Assembly (NCBI GenBank): GCA_023416585.1
Contig: JAEZHM010000117.1
Coordinates: 1-64,000 of the forward strand
Origin: Bacillota bacterium
GTDB lineage: Bacteria; Bacillota; Clostridia; Christensenellales; Aristaeellaceae
Reading direction: 5' to 3'
DNA length: 64,000 nt
Shown: piece by piece, positions 17,467 to 26,794 of the stretch
How the letters are laid out: every line of letters starts with the position of its first letter
Numbering within the stretch: the stretch's first letter is position 1
Notes under the pieces: model-generated
The model's database searches: none
Told to the model about the DNA's origin: nothing
Seen by the model: the letters and a program-made list of their open reading frames with translations, nothing else
Made by a program: the position numbers and the translations under genes

Positions 17467-19506
17467 TTACTCCCGCTCAAAGATATCAAAGGCGTAGGAA
17501 GGCACGGTTACCTTCCCGTCCTTTACCTCCAGCGTTTTAAGCAAGGACCGGGCTCCCACAAGCTCCTTCAGAACAACCGTTTCCGTCTGGCCGCTCAAGC
17601 TCACCAGCACCAGCCGGCTCACCCCATCCACATTCCTTACAAAGGCCATCACGCCGCAATGGGTATCAAGATGGGTAATGTCCGTGCCCTCGCCGATATA
17701 TTCCCGGCGGGCTTTGTACAAATCCCGGAAGAAGTCCCGCAATACAGGGCCTTCCTTGCCGGCCAGGCCCGGGTCCTCATCCCCCTGGTACAAAAAGGGG
17801 ATGCCGTCCAGGAATGCCATCAGCGCAAACAGCGCCTTGGCCCGTTCTGCCCCATATACTTCATAGGCACGCTTGGACTGCCACACCCAGGAAACGGTGT
17901 CATGGTTGCCAAGGAAACGAAGCTTTTTCAGTTCCTTGGGCATAGCTTTGTGCTCGATGGATAAAAAGCGCGTAAGCTCCCTGACAAAATAGGCTGCGTC
18001 CTCCCGCCTTTTATCCAGCTCCACCAGCACCCGGTACAGGTTCATGCCGTAAAACAGGTCGGTCACGGGATAATAGGCGGGAACGGGATTGAAGTTTTCC
18101 GGCATGTTCAGCGCCTTCTTGCCCATCTCCTGGAAACCGCGTTTGATGGCGCCGGAGATGGCCACACCGCCTGACAGGTTGGAAGCGGAAGGCCGGTGAT
18201 TGCCATAAGGCATCCAGTTGGACAGGCCTCCCATGGCGCAGTCGATGCGGGCCCCGTCAATATCAAAGCGGCGCACATGGCTGTTCACCATGTCCGACGT
18301 ATAGCGCAGATAATCAGGGTTGGTCATGTCAAAGCTGACGCAATGCCACTCATCCTGCAAGGTAAGATCCCGCCGGCGGGAACACCAATGGTCCTTTTCC
18401 CTGGCAAGCGGGTCCTCCGGCGCCGGGCCATGGGGTACGTAATCAAAAAGCACTGTAAGCCCAAGCTCATGGGCCCTTTCGGAGAATGCACGCATGGCTT
18501 CCTCCCCGCCGTATCGCGCATCGATAACACTTTGGTCTGTGGGGTGGTACACGCCCCGGTCCAGGTGATCAAACACCGGCAAGATCCACACATGGTCGGC
18601 GCCCAGCGCCTTGATGTCCTCAAGCTCCTTGGCATACTCCCACAAGTCTTTCTTGCGCTGGAAGTCATTGTCCATGGTGCCATGGGGATGGCAGGAATAC
18701 AAAACGCCTTCCCTGATGCCGTCGGCAGCAGCGTGATAGCCCAGGCTTTCAAAGAAATCACGGATGGCAAGATACGGGTCACCCGCTGAAACTGGCTGCA
18801 CATACAAACATCCGCAGTCGAAGCTTTGGCCAGGCTCCAACCAGCATTCCACCGCGGCCACATAGGCGCAGACAAGGTTGTTTCCCGCCCGGTACGCGCC
18901 CTGGGACCACTTTTCCACAGTATCCAGGAAGAGCACGTTCATATCGCCGGAATCATCCTTCATGTGGGTCATGCTGCCTACCAGGCCGCAGGTGACCGCC
19001 GCAAGCGGCTGAAGTTCTTCCGCGCGGAATTCATTGCTGGGCACGTTGGTGGGAAACTCAAACATGGTATTTGCAATTTTCCGGGATAGCAAAAACGCCG
19101 CACCGTTGACGGTGATTTTCTCTTCCGATATGTTTTCCACCTGCGCTTGGGCCCTCAGCGCGCCGCCGCTTATGTCGTAGCGCTGGCGTATGCGCACCTT
19201 GCCGCAGGTATATACGGCTTCCAGAAGGCCGTCAAACTCATGCACGCCTTCCAATACAGCCTTGTCCCCTTCGCCTGTGGGCGATATGGCCGGCAGCTCC
19301 CATGTGTTTTTTCTGTCCAGGCAGTCAAAGCGCAAAAGATTCCTGACATACGCGCCATCCACGCCTACGTCAATTTGGATGCCCTCCATGGGATATTCCC
19401 TGTCCCCCGCCTTTACGCAGTGAAGACGGCCCGTTTCCCGCATAAACTGATAGGCAGCCGTATCCCCCGCAAGTGTGATCCGATCCTTCTCCATGGCAAT
19501 ATGCAT
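17467..19506 (-). CDS. Cytoplasmic GH13 alpha-glucosidase/amylase-like enzyme with N-terminal beta domain
   Basis: 679 residues from the ATG at 19506, eight bases after GGAGG; no signal peptide. An N-terminal beta-sandwich domain (about 1-270) is followed by a GH13 barrel. The catalytic set is present: nucleophile D422 in DGARIDCAMGG, acid/base E470 in MPENF and transition-state D536 in FLGNHDTVSW. The order and sequence closely parallel the secreted enzyme at 38394-40535, which gives an inside/outside pair. It probably cleaves imported alpha-glucans or related oligosaccharides. A LacI-type operator lies just downstream of its promoter. A domain of the kind fused here is not standard for maltodextrin GH13 enzymes, so substrate specificity is open. 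Confidence 0.85.
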   Translation of the reverse strand: MHIAMEKDRITLAGDTAAYQFMRETGRLHCVKAGDREYPMEGIQIDVGVDGAYVRNLLRFDCLDRKNTWELPAISPTGEGDKAVLEGVHEFDGLLEAVYTCGKVRIRQRYDISGGALRAQAQVENISEEKITVNGAAFLLSRKIANTMFEFPTNVPSNEFRAEELQPLAAVTCGLVGSMTHMKDDSGDMNVLFLDTVEKWSQGAYRAGNNLVCAYVAAVECWLEPGQSFDCGCLYVQPVSAGDPYLAIRDFFESLGYHAAADGIREGVLYSCHPHGTMDNDFQRKKDLWEYAKELEDIKALGADHVWILPVFDHLDRGVYHPTDQSVIDARYGGEEAMRAFSERAHELGLTVLFDYVPHGPAPEDPLAREKDHWCSRRRDLTLQDEWHCVSFDMTNPDYLRYTSDMVNSHVRRFDIDGARIDCAMGGLSNWMPYGNHRPSASNLSGGVAISGAIKRGFQEMGKKALNMPENFNPVPAYYPVTDLFYGMNLYRVLVELDKRREDAAYFVRELTRFLSIEHKAMPKELKKLRFLGNHDTVSWVWQSKRAYEVYGAERAKALFALMAFLDGIPFLYQGDEDPGLAGKEGPVLRDFFRDLYKARREYIGEGTDITHLDTHCGVMAFVRNVDGVSRLVLVSLSGQTETVVLKELVGARSLLKTLEVKDGKVTVPSYAFDIFERE

Positions 19507-19551
19507 AAGGCGCACCTCCGGTTTTCTGTTGGCTGTTGCAAGTTCATTCTT

Positions 19552-19571
19552 CTTATTAAACGTTTATCCTG
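19552..19571. promoter_or_regulatory. LacI-type operator O3
   Basis: CTTATTAAACGTTTATCCTG; its right half, GTTTATCCT, is nearly perfect against O1. It lies 46 bases before the GH13 start and about 25 bases downstream of the predicted transcription start. Confidence 0.75.
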
Positions 19572-19603
19572 CCCGGTTTACTCCCTCAGCTCGGTTACTG
19601 CAT

Positions 19604-19632
19604 AGGATAGGCCATTTTGGGCCGTCTGTCAA
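19604..19632 (-). promoter_or_regulatory. Sigma-A promoter of the cytoplasmic GH13 gene
   Basis: Minus strand: TTGACA (19632-19627), 17-base spacer, TATCCT (19609-19604). Transcription would start near 19597 and run through operator O3. Confidence 0.7.
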
Positions 19633-19685
19633 CCAAATTTTTGGATTCTCCGCGATGCCTGCCGATCTTGAAATCGATTCCCAGG

Positions 19686-19714
19686 TTGACATTTTGAAAT
19701 ATTTATTCTATACT
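19686..19714 (+). promoter_or_regulatory. Sigma-A promoter of the GH106-like/LacI/GH172 operon
   Basis: TTGACA (19686-19691), 17-base spacer, TATACT (19709-19714): nearly consensus. Operator O4 covers the expected transcription start. The promoter is divergent from that of the GH13 gene. Confidence 0.8.
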
Positions 19715-19721
19715 GTAACAA

Positions 19722-19741
19722 AAGGATAAACGTTTTTCCGC
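19722..19741. promoter_or_regulatory. LacI-type operator O4
   Basis: AAGGATAAACGTTTTTCCGC: the left half is identical to O1 and the right half is degenerate. Its placement at the +1 region is the classic repressor position. Confidence 0.75.
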
Positions 19742-19774
19742 GCGATTTCCCAATATATATGAAGGAGCCTCCGC

Positions 19775-22700
19775 ATGAAGGAAAACATACTCGTTCATGG
19801 CGCAAAACTTACCCGGGAGGACTTTTTAAAGACCATCCCTGAATTCGGCATCATGCCCTTCTGGTTTGTAAACGGAGCCATGACCTATGAGGAAATGGAA
19901 TATCAGCTGAGGGAATATAAGCTAAAAGGCATACCAGGCATTTATATCCATGCCCGCTTCGGAACGCTGAACAACACCGGATACCTGACGGAGGGCTGGT
20001 TTGACCGGCTCCGCTTTGCCGTAGAAAAGGCCCGGGAAATCGGCCTGCAAATATGGGTATACGATGAGTACAACTGGCCCAGCGGCACGGCAGGCAAGCA
20101 GGTGATGGCATCCGACCCGAATCTGACCCAGCGTTATTTGGAGCTGGTGGAAAGCAAAATCCCCGGCCAGTTTTTCACCTTTATGGAGGGTACGGACAGC
20201 CGCTACAACGACCTGGAGGAATCCGAGCCCATCTATGCCTGCGCCATTCTGGAAGAGAACATACAAAACAAGCGTTTCGAGTATGTGGATCTGATGCCCA
20301 ACCTGGCCTTTGACAAGGTGATCACCTGGGAAGCCCCCAAGGGCCCCTGGCGGCTGATGTATTTTATCGAGCGCCGCGCCAGCTGGTATGCCGACGTGCT
20401 CAACGAAGAAGCCACTGACAAGTTTCTTGAGCTTACCCATGAGCGGTACAAACAGGAATTGGCCCAAAACGGACCCATCGCCGAAAGCATCCACGGCTTT
20501 TATACGGATGAGCCTGCCATGCACTACTTTGAAGTGGCCAGGGACAATTATATCATTCCCTGGTCGTCAAGGATGTGCGCCATATTCAAAGAACATAACG
20601 GCTATGACCTGATACGCCACCTGCCCAAGCTGTTTTACGACTTTGGCGGTGATACTTTTCAATTCCGGTACGATTTCTTTTCCGCGCTGAACAAACAGTA
20701 TGAAAAGACGTATTACAAGAAAATAGAAGACTGGTGCCGGGAAAACAACCTGACATTCACCGGCCATTTGCTGTTTGAGGAGTGGCTGCGGCTGCACGCC
20801 CGCACCGGCGGAAACCTGTTCACGCATTTGAAGCACCTGAACATGACCGGCGTCGACCACCTGTATCCCCGCATCGGCAACAAGCAGATGCCCGACGAAC
20901 ACGTGGCGTTGAAAATCGCCTCCTCCGCCGCCCACCAGTTCGGCTCCACAAGGCTTTTGTGCGAAAGCATGGGCGGCGCTTACTGGGACTGCACCATGGA
21001 GCGGATGAAGTGGATTGCAGACTGGGAGTATGTGCTGGGCGTGAACCTGTTCAACCCCCACGGCTTCCACTATTCCATTGAGGGGGAGCGCAAGCGGGAC
21101 TGGCCGCCCTCCATGTTCTACCACCATACCTGGTGGCCCCAGTACAAGCATTTCAACGACTACGTATCCCGCATGGGCTACATTTTAAGCGGCGGACGCC
21201 ATGTGGCCAAGGTTGCGATGCTGTATCCCATCAACACCATCTGGGCCCATTATACGCCGCAGGCGGCAGACTTGGAAAGTGCCTTCATCCAAAGGGAATT
21301 CAACTACATCACAGACAGGCTTTTGCGTCTGCATGTAGACTTTGACTACCTGGATGAAGACGTGATGGACGATTGCGAAATCGCGCAAGGGCGTATTACC
21401 ATCCGCGGGGAGAGCTATGAATGTTTGATCCTGCCCGGCGTGACCCACATCAAGGAAAAAACGCTCAGCCGGCTGGAATCGTTTGTACAGGGCGGCGGCA
21501 CGGTGATTGCCGACGGCCTGCTGCCCATGGATGTCATTGAGGGCAGCGGTGAAAAGTTCAGGGATCGCGTAAAGGCTCTTTTCGGCCAGGACCCCGCTTT
21601 GGTGCATGAGTCCTTCTTGCAGGGCGCTCAAGTGCCGGGTGCGAAAACCATCTCCCACGGGCAAAATGGAAAAGCCATTCTATGCCCGGCCGGCTTTGAA
21701 AAAGACGATAACCTGACCTATCTGGAAAGCGTCATCAGGTCCTGTGTGGAAAGCGAGATCTTCATCGACCAGGAGGAAGTTTTTTACCTGCACCGGGTGA
21801 AGGATGGGGAGGATTTCTTTTTCTTGGTCAATCCTACCCAGAATGCGCTTACTGCAAAGGTTTCAATACGCGGGGCTTATTCACCCGAACTATGGAACCT
21901 GGAAACCGGCGGGATATCCCCCATTGCTCCCTGCACAATGGCAGACGGATTTACATGCTTTGAATTAACCCTTGCGCGCATCGGCTCAGCCATGATCCAT
22001 CTTACGCCGGCCCGGGAAAAGTACATCAGCGATACGAACCTTACCGTGACAGGCTTTGAGGGAAACAGCGTGGCAGCCTATGGCCGCGTGCCTGCAGGCG
22101 ATGCCTATGTTACAGTAAACGCTTCCGGTAAGGAAGCGCGCTATGCACAGTCCGCCGAATCCCCCCTGCCCGCCTTCACCCCCGAAGACATCTTCCCTGT
22201 GCGCATGCATAGCCCAAACGCCCTGATACTGAACCGCTGGAAGGTGCATTTTGAGGATGATACCGTCTGTCAGGATTTTGTGAAGTCGCTGGATACATCA
22301 AAACCCGGCTGGATGGACTTTGTCATGGGCTGCTGGGAGCTGCAACTTCCCACCGAGCGCGCGTCGCAAACCTACCCCGTAACGCTGTGGTATGTTACGA
22401 AATTTTCCTGTGAAACGAAGATCGAAGACCTTGCCATGATGATCGACGGCTTCAAGGGCGATTACGAAATATATCTCAACGGCGCCAGGATCACGGAAAA
22501 GCCGGCGCGGAGCTATCTGGACGCCGAAATCCTGTCCCTGCCACTTCGTGATGCCGTGCCAGGGGATAACACCCTGGCGGTGCGCATGACAGTGCATGGC
22601 AAAAATGGCGGCATTCTGGACCTTTTGAAGCTGACCGGCACCTTCACCGTGCGGGAGGATGTGATCTGCGCTCCCACAAACACCCTCCGCTACGGCGACT

Positions 22701-23032
22701 GGTGCAAACAGGGCTACCCCTACCTTGCGTCCATGGTGGATTATGAGAAGGAAATCCTTCTGCCCGACGGGTATTTAGGAAAGACGCTCCTTCTTGACGC
22801 CGATGTGGGAGACGACCTGTTCGAGGTATTTGTGGACGGTGAGCCCGCGGGCGTGCGGCTGTGGAGCCCCTATGTGCTGGATATTACGCCCTTTGTAAAA
22901 TCCAGCCGCTTCACGCTTCAAGTGCGTGTGGTAAACACCATCGCCAACCTGCTGACAATGCAAGGCAAAGAATCAGGGCTACGGTCCTTGACCATCACCC
23001 CTTATGACAGGTATAATTTTCTAGTAGGATAA
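19775..23032 (+). CDS. GH106-like glycosyl hydrolase (alpha-L-rhamnosidase-type)
   Basis: 1085 residues, in the size range of GH106 alpha-L-rhamnosidases. The N-terminal barrel shows the family's typical pattern: MPFWFVNGAMTYEEMEYQL, GIYIHARFG, EEW-like GWFDRLRFAVEKAREIGL, then VYDEYNWPSGTAGKQV. Middle segments such as GFYTDEPAMHYFE and FTGHLLFEEWL also fit. C-terminal beta domains (about 640-1085) include a galactose-binding-like module (YEIYLNGARI). There is no signal peptide, so it acts on imported oligosaccharides. GAAGGAG precedes the ATG. It heads an operon with a LacI regulator and a GH172 enzyme behind promoter 19686 and operator O4. The terminal sugar removed could be rhamnose or another 6-deoxy or alpha-linked residue. 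Confidence 0.8.
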   Translation: MKENILVHGAKLTREDFLKTIPEFGIMPFWFVNGAMTYEEMEYQLREYKLKGIPGIYIHARFGTLNNTGYLTEGWFDRLRFAVEKAREIGLQIWVYDEYNWPSGTAGKQVMASDPNLTQRYLELVESKIPGQFFTFMEGTDSRYNDLEESEPIYACAILEENIQNKRFEYVDLMPNLAFDKVITWEAPKGPWRLMYFIERRASWYADVLNEEATDKFLELTHERYKQELAQNGPIAESIHGFYTDEPAMHYFEVARDNYIIPWSSRMCAIFKEHNGYDLIRHLPKLFYDFGGDTFQFRYDFFSALNKQYEKTYYKKIEDWCRENNLTFTGHLLFEEWLRLHARTGGNLFTHLKHLNMTGVDHLYPRIGNKQMPDEHVALKIASSAAHQFGSTRLLCESMGGAYWDCTMERMKWIADWEYVLGVNLFNPHGFHYSIEGERKRDWPPSMFYHHTWWPQYKHFNDYVSRMGYILSGGRHVAKVAMLYPINTIWAHYTPQAADLESAFIQREFNYITDRLLRLHVDFDYLDEDVMDDCEIAQGRITIRGESYECLILPGVTHIKEKTLSRLESFVQGGGTVIADGLLPMDVIEGSGEKFRDRVKALFGQDPALVHESFLQGAQVPGAKTISHGQNGKAILCPAGFEKDDNLTYLESVIRSCVESEIFIDQEEVFYLHRVKDGEDFFFLVNPTQNALTAKVSIRGAYSPELWNLETGGISPIAPCTMADGFTCFELTLARIGSAMIHLTPAREKYISDTNLTVTGFEGNSVAAYGRVPAGDAYVTVNASGKEARYAQSAESPLPAFTPEDIFPVRMHSPNALILNRWKVHFEDDTVCQDFVKSLDTSKPGWMDFVMGCWELQLPTERASQTYPVTLWYVTKFSCETKIEDLAMMIDGFKGDYEIYLNGARITEKPARSYLDAEILSLPLRDAVPGDNTLAVRMTVHGKNGGILDLLKLTGTFTVREDVICAPTNTLRYGDWCKQGYPYLASMVDYEKEILLPDGYLGKTLLLDADVGDDLFEVFVDGEPAGVRLWSPYVLDITPFVKSSRFTLQVRVVNTIANLLTMQGKESGLRSLTITPYDRYNFLVG

Positions 23033-23050
23033 ACGGGCGGGGGCGGTTAC

Positions 23051-24061
23051 ATGGCAGTTACCATCAAGGATGTGGGCAAAGCCGCAGGCGTTTCCATTGC
23101 CACGGTATCCAAGGTCCTCAACGGGGATTACAGCAAGGTGAGCACCGAAACGCGGGACAGGATACTGCGCCTGGCTGATGAGATGCATTACCGCCCCAAC
23201 ATGCTGGCCAGGAGCCTTGTTTCCCAGAAGTTCAATATGCTGGGCCTGATCGTTCCCGATATTTCCAACCCGTATTACGCGGAAATGGCCAGGGGGATGA
23301 CAGACGAGGCGCTGCGCTTTGGGTATCTGGCCATGATCAACAATACAGACGAGATGGCAGCCCGTGAAATAAACTGCATCACAACCATGGCCGGTTACAA
23401 TGTGGGCGGCCTGGTGCTGGTGGGCAATTACAACACGGCTCTTCCCAACATTGAATTGATCCATAAGTACCGCATCCATTACGTTGCCGTGGAAAACTAC
23501 CACGAGGGCATGGAAAACTGCGTATATGTGGACAACTTCACAGGCTCCTACAAAGCTGTGGAGCATTTGATCAAGCGCGGCCACAAGGGAATCGCCTACA
23601 TCACGGGCCAGGGCACCTTGCACGCCTTAAACGACGGCCGGCTTCAAGGCTTTGAAAAGGCGATGGCCGATTACAGCCTCTCCGTCAACCCCTATCTACT
23701 GGAATGCGGCGGCTTTAACCTGGAAACGGGTTATAAAAAAACGCTGCAGCTTCTGGGCCGAGGCATCCCCTTCACCGCCATCGCATGCGGCAACGACCTG
23801 ATCGCAATGGGCGCCTTCCAGGCGCTCAGGGAGCACAAGCTTCGCGTGCCGTGGGATATTTCGCTGGTGGGCTTTGACGACGTGTACCTTTCCGCCATGC
23901 TGGAGCCCAGGCTCACCACCGTGCGCCAGCCGGCTTATGAAATCGGCGTGTATGCAGTCAAGATGCTCATTGAGCGCATGGAAGGGAAACCAATCACCGA
24001 AAAGATCAAATGCTTTGTGCCCATACTCATGGAGAGGGATACAGTGAGCTATAGGACGTAA
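23051..24061 (+). CDS. LacI family transcriptional regulator (probable regulator of O1-O6)
   Basis: 336 residues. The N-terminal helix-turn-helix (TIKDVGKAAGVSIATVSKVLNG) and hinge helix (NMLARSLVSQ) are canonical, followed by a two-lobe sugar-binding effector domain (LGLIVPDISNPYYAEMARG, GLVLVGNYN, AIACGNDLIAMGAFQALREH, GFDDVYLSAMLEPRLTTVRQP). It lies second in the operon controlled by O4 and is the nearest LacI gene to all six sites, so autoregulation with control of the whole sugar regulon is likely. An operator half-site (AGGATAAACG, 23026-23035) overlaps the preceding stop codon. The inducer should be a sugar released by the adjacent hydrolases. Confidence 0.92.
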   Translation: MAVTIKDVGKAAGVSIATVSKVLNGDYSKVSTETRDRILRLADEMHYRPNMLARSLVSQKFNMLGLIVPDISNPYYAEMARGMTDEALRFGYLAMINNTDEMAAREINCITTMAGYNVGGLVLVGNYNTALPNIELIHKYRIHYVAVENYHEGMENCVYVDNFTGSYKAVEHLIKRGHKGIAYITGQGTLHALNDGRLQGFEKAMADYSLSVNPYLLECGGFNLETGYKKTLQLLGRGIPFTAIACGNDLIAMGAFQALREHKLRVPWDISLVGFDDVYLSAMLEPRLTTVRQPAYEIGVYAVKMLIERMEGKPITEKIKCFVPILMERDTVSYRT

Positions 24062-24120
24062 GTGGATCGTATTCAATGAATGGTATTTTTCAATTACGGA
24101 GAATAAGGAAGGTAATTCAA

Positions 24121-25188
24121 ATGAACAGCATGGACGATCTGTTTTCCTTAAATGGCTTTGAAACCCGCTCCATCTGCCCTGAAAACAGGACAGGCGAAAA
24201 GGGCATGGGCGGGCGGACGCCCCTGGAACAAGGAACGGCCAAGCACGCCGCGAGGGACCTGGGCACCGGTTGGAAAGTGAACCCCTACCTGCATATAGCG
24301 GGCGGGGAAACCATAGAGCTGGCCAGCATGGAAGGCCCCGGCATCATTAAGCACATCTGGCTTACGCCCACCGGCGTATGGCGCAACCAGATCATCCGCT
24401 TCTATTGGGATGACAGCGAGGTGCCTTCTGTTGAATGCCCTCTTGGGGATTTTTTCGCCTGCGGCTGGGGCCGGTATGCGCCTGTAAATTCTCAGGCTAT
24501 TTGCGTAAACCCCGGCAGCGCCTTCAACTGCTACTGGAGCATGCCCTTTCGCAAGAATTGCCGCATTACCCTGGAAAACCGGAACGATGACCAGGTGACC
24601 ATCTATTATCAGATCACTTATATTTTGCAGCCCGTTCCGGAAACTGCAGGGTATTTTCATGCCCAGTTCCGCCGGGTTAACCCGCTTCCTTATCAAACCG
24701 ATTACACCATTGTGGACGGCGTGACGGGAAAAGGGCAGTATGTTGGCACATACATGGCCTGGGGCTCCTGCAACTGTGGCTGGTGGGGGGAAGGGGAAAT
24801 CAAGTTCTTCCTGGATGGCGACAAAGAATTCCCTACCATCTGCGGTACCGGCACCGAGGATTATTTCTGCGGCTCCTATAATTTCGAAAATCAAAAGACA
24901 CATGAATATGAGGAATTTTCCACGGCCTATTCGGGCCTTCCCCAGGTGATAAGGCCCAACGGGCTGTATGATTCCCAAACTAGGTTCGGCATGTACCGCT
25001 GGCATATAACGGACCCAATATACTTCCAAAAGGATCTGCGGGTGACCATCCAGGCGCTGGGCTGGCGGAGCGGCGGGCGCTACCTGCCCCTTCAGGATGA
25101 CCTCGCCTCCGTAGCCTATTGGTATCAGGATGCTCCCGCAAAGAGCATTCCCGCCCTAAAATCCAGGGATGAGCTGGAGATCATTTGA
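24121..25188 (+). CDS. GH172 (DUF2961) family enzyme
   Basis: 355 residues from the ATG at 24121, preceded by GGAAGGT; an upstream ATG at 24076 has no ribosome site. The two-jelly-roll DUF2961 family now includes difructose-anhydride synthase/hydrolases and D-arabinofuranosidases (GH172). Visible family features are LASMEGPGIIKHIWLTP near residue 65, the PLGDFFACGWG loop and the conserved GTGTEDYFCGSYNF with E246, where GH172 enzymes have a catalytic glutamate. No signal peptide is seen. It is the third gene of the operon starting with the GH106-like enzyme and is expected to act on a furanosyl linkage in the imported oligosaccharide. Substrate is inferred only at family level. Confidence 0.85.
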   Translation: MNSMDDLFSLNGFETRSICPENRTGEKGMGGRTPLEQGTAKHAARDLGTGWKVNPYLHIAGGETIELASMEGPGIIKHIWLTPTGVWRNQIIRFYWDDSEVPSVECPLGDFFACGWGRYAPVNSQAICVNPGSAFNCYWSMPFRKNCRITLENRNDDQVTIYYQITYILQPVPETAGYFHAQFRRVNPLPYQTDYTIVDGVTGKGQYVGTYMAWGSCNCGWWGEGEIKFFLDGDKEFPTICGTGTEDYFCGSYNFENQKTHEYEEFSTAYSGLPQVIRPNGLYDSQTRFGMYRWHITDPIYFQKDLRVTIQALGWRSGGRYLPLQDDLASVAYWYQDAPAKSIPALKSRDELEII

Positions 25189-25212
25189 TAAAACAGGGCA
25201 GATACGGTTGGT

Positions 25213-25328
25213 ACACGTGTCATTCTGAGGGAGCGCAGCGACCGAAGAATCTTTATGCCGCAAGGGGTTCAAGATTCTTCGCTGCGCTCAGAATGACATA
25301 TCTCTGAATTAATCAGCGTTTACTCAAG
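25213..25328. repeat. MITE-like hairpin element, copy A
   Basis: About 115 bases with long internal complementarity (ACCGAAGAATCTTTATGCCG with CAAGATTCTTCGCTGCGCTC and CATTCTGAG/CTCAGAATG). It is an inverted near-copy of the element at 26911-27039. The right end reads CGTTTACTCAAG as in copy B; the left end is shorter. Confidence 0.75.
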
Positions 25329-25375
25329 CCTTTGCATACAGCCTAATACCCTATATCCATGATTATGTAAACAAT

Positions 25376-25404
25376 AAAGCGGCGGGGTCTTCCCCCGCCG
25401 CTTT
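25376..25404. terminator. Bidirectional terminator
   Basis: AAAGCGGCGGGG pairs with CCCCGCCGCTTT around TCTTC, between the convergent GH172 (plus) and solute-binding protein (minus) genes. Confidence 0.8.
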
Positions 25405-25433
25405 AGTTTATTAGCCTCTACTGCAGTGCCAGC

Positions 25434-26699
25434 TTACTTCCCGAACGTCTTCTCAATTTCCGCCGTGATCAGCGGTTCCACCCGCTCCGCCACCGTGGAA
25501 GCGGGGATGCCCTCGGCCAGGTAATTTTCGATGGTGCCCATCACTTCAAATATGCCGGCGAGGCCCTTGTCATACTTGGTGATAAGGGTATGGTTATTAT
25601 AGATCAGATCATACATGTCACTGCCGTCGGGCGCCTTGCCATAGCGGGCGCGCTCCTTTTCATCGCCCTGGGCCTTTTGGATATCGTTGATCATGCGGAT
25701 ATAGGCGATAGCGCCCTCGGGGTTTTTAGCGCCGGTGGGTACGGCCCAGGATTGGCTGTAGACATACACCTCGTCCGTGCTCCCGCTGGGGCCGGCCGGA
25801 TAAGGCACCATGCCAACGTCAAAGGGCAATTGCCGCGCGTCCTGTATTTCCTTGCCCACGATCATGCCCAGGGCGTTGTTGTCAAAATAGCCGAACATCT
25901 CAGATTCTCCCAGCATCCACATGGGACTTACATTGTTCATCATATCGCCAAGGTAGGTAAGCGCCTCCAGCGTCTCGGGGTTCTTAAGCCCAGAGGTCAC
26001 CTTTTTGTTTGCCTGGTCAATGTTTAAAAGCGCGCCATGGTTGGCAACGATGAAATGGCTCATGGTATCGCCATAGCCGCTGAAGCCCCACTGGTTGATT
26101 TCTCCGTCGCCGTCCGTATCCTGGGTCAGCGCACGGCCGGCCTCCAGGAACTTGTCAAAGGTCCATTCGCCCTTTGCGTACAACTCATCCGGCGCTTCCA
26201 ACCCCTCGTATTCAAAGAGGGTGCGGTTGAAGGTGATATGCTTCAAATACGGCTTGATGGGTACGGCGTAATGGTTTCCGCCCCACATGTAATTTTCCTC
26301 GGAAATGGGATAATAGGCGTAGTCTTCCGGCGTCACATACTGATCGATGTTCTGGATGATGCCCTGCAGCACCGCGCCGTGGAACACGCTTTCATACATC
26401 AGCACCAGATCCGGCGCATCCCCAGCCTGCTGCATATCGATGCACTTTTGCAGCTGTTGGTCCCAGGTGACACCTATGACTTCCACCGTGCCGCCATACT
26501 TTTCCTCAAAGGCGGCCTTGGCTTCCATGGATGCCTCGAACACGGCGTCGTTTTGTGATTTCATATTCAGGTACCCGTTGCTGCTCATCCAGAATACGAT
26601 CTTGATGTTGGGGTTTACCAAGGTACCTTCCGCAAACGCCAGCGGGGCAAGGGACAAAAGCATGACCAGCACGATGAAAAGCGACAGGATCTTTTTCAT
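25434..26699 (-). CDS. Extracellular sugar-binding protein, importer III
   Basis: 421 residues, typical of family 1 sugar-binding proteins. The signal peptide ends APLAFA-EG with no cysteine, so it is not an obvious lipoprotein. The mature start NIKIVFWMSSNGY and the segments YGGTVEVIGVTWDQQLQKCIDMQQAGDAPDLVLMYE and YAVPIKPYLKHITFNRTLFE fit the fold. AAAGGAGTG precedes the ATG. It lies about 490 bases after the second permease pair on the same strand; the gap is filled by repeat R3, so either the long operon reads through or a separate promoter exists. It would serve the permeases encoded at 27190-29102. Confidence 0.9.
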   Translation of the reverse strand: MKKILSLFIVLVMLLSLAPLAFAEGTLVNPNIKIVFWMSSNGYLNMKSQNDAVFEASMEAKAAFEEKYGGTVEVIGVTWDQQLQKCIDMQQAGDAPDLVLMYESVFHGAVLQGIIQNIDQYVTPEDYAYYPISEENYMWGGNHYAVPIKPYLKHITFNRTLFEYEGLEAPDELYAKGEWTFDKFLEAGRALTQDTDGDGEINQWGFSGYGDTMSHFIVANHGALLNIDQANKKVTSGLKNPETLEALTYLGDMMNNVSPMWMLGESEMFGYFDNNALGMIVGKEIQDARQLPFDVGMVPYPAGPSGSTDEVYVYSQSWAVPTGAKNPEGAIAYIRMINDIQKAQGDEKERARYGKAPDGSDMYDLIYNNHTLITKYDKGLAGIFEVMGTIENYLAEGIPASTVAERVEPLITAEIEKTFGK

Positions 26700-26794
26700 G
26701 TTTGTACACTCCTTTTCTTATTGGATACGCTCTATTTTCAAGGGAGGGCCCCTTAAAAATCCAGAAAATCTTAAATGCGGTGCAATGCGAGCAA

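Noticed and set aside
23026..23035. Seventh LacI operator at the end of the GH106-like gene
   Set aside because: Only the left half matches; the right half is GGGCGG. It is kept as a remark on the LacI gene.
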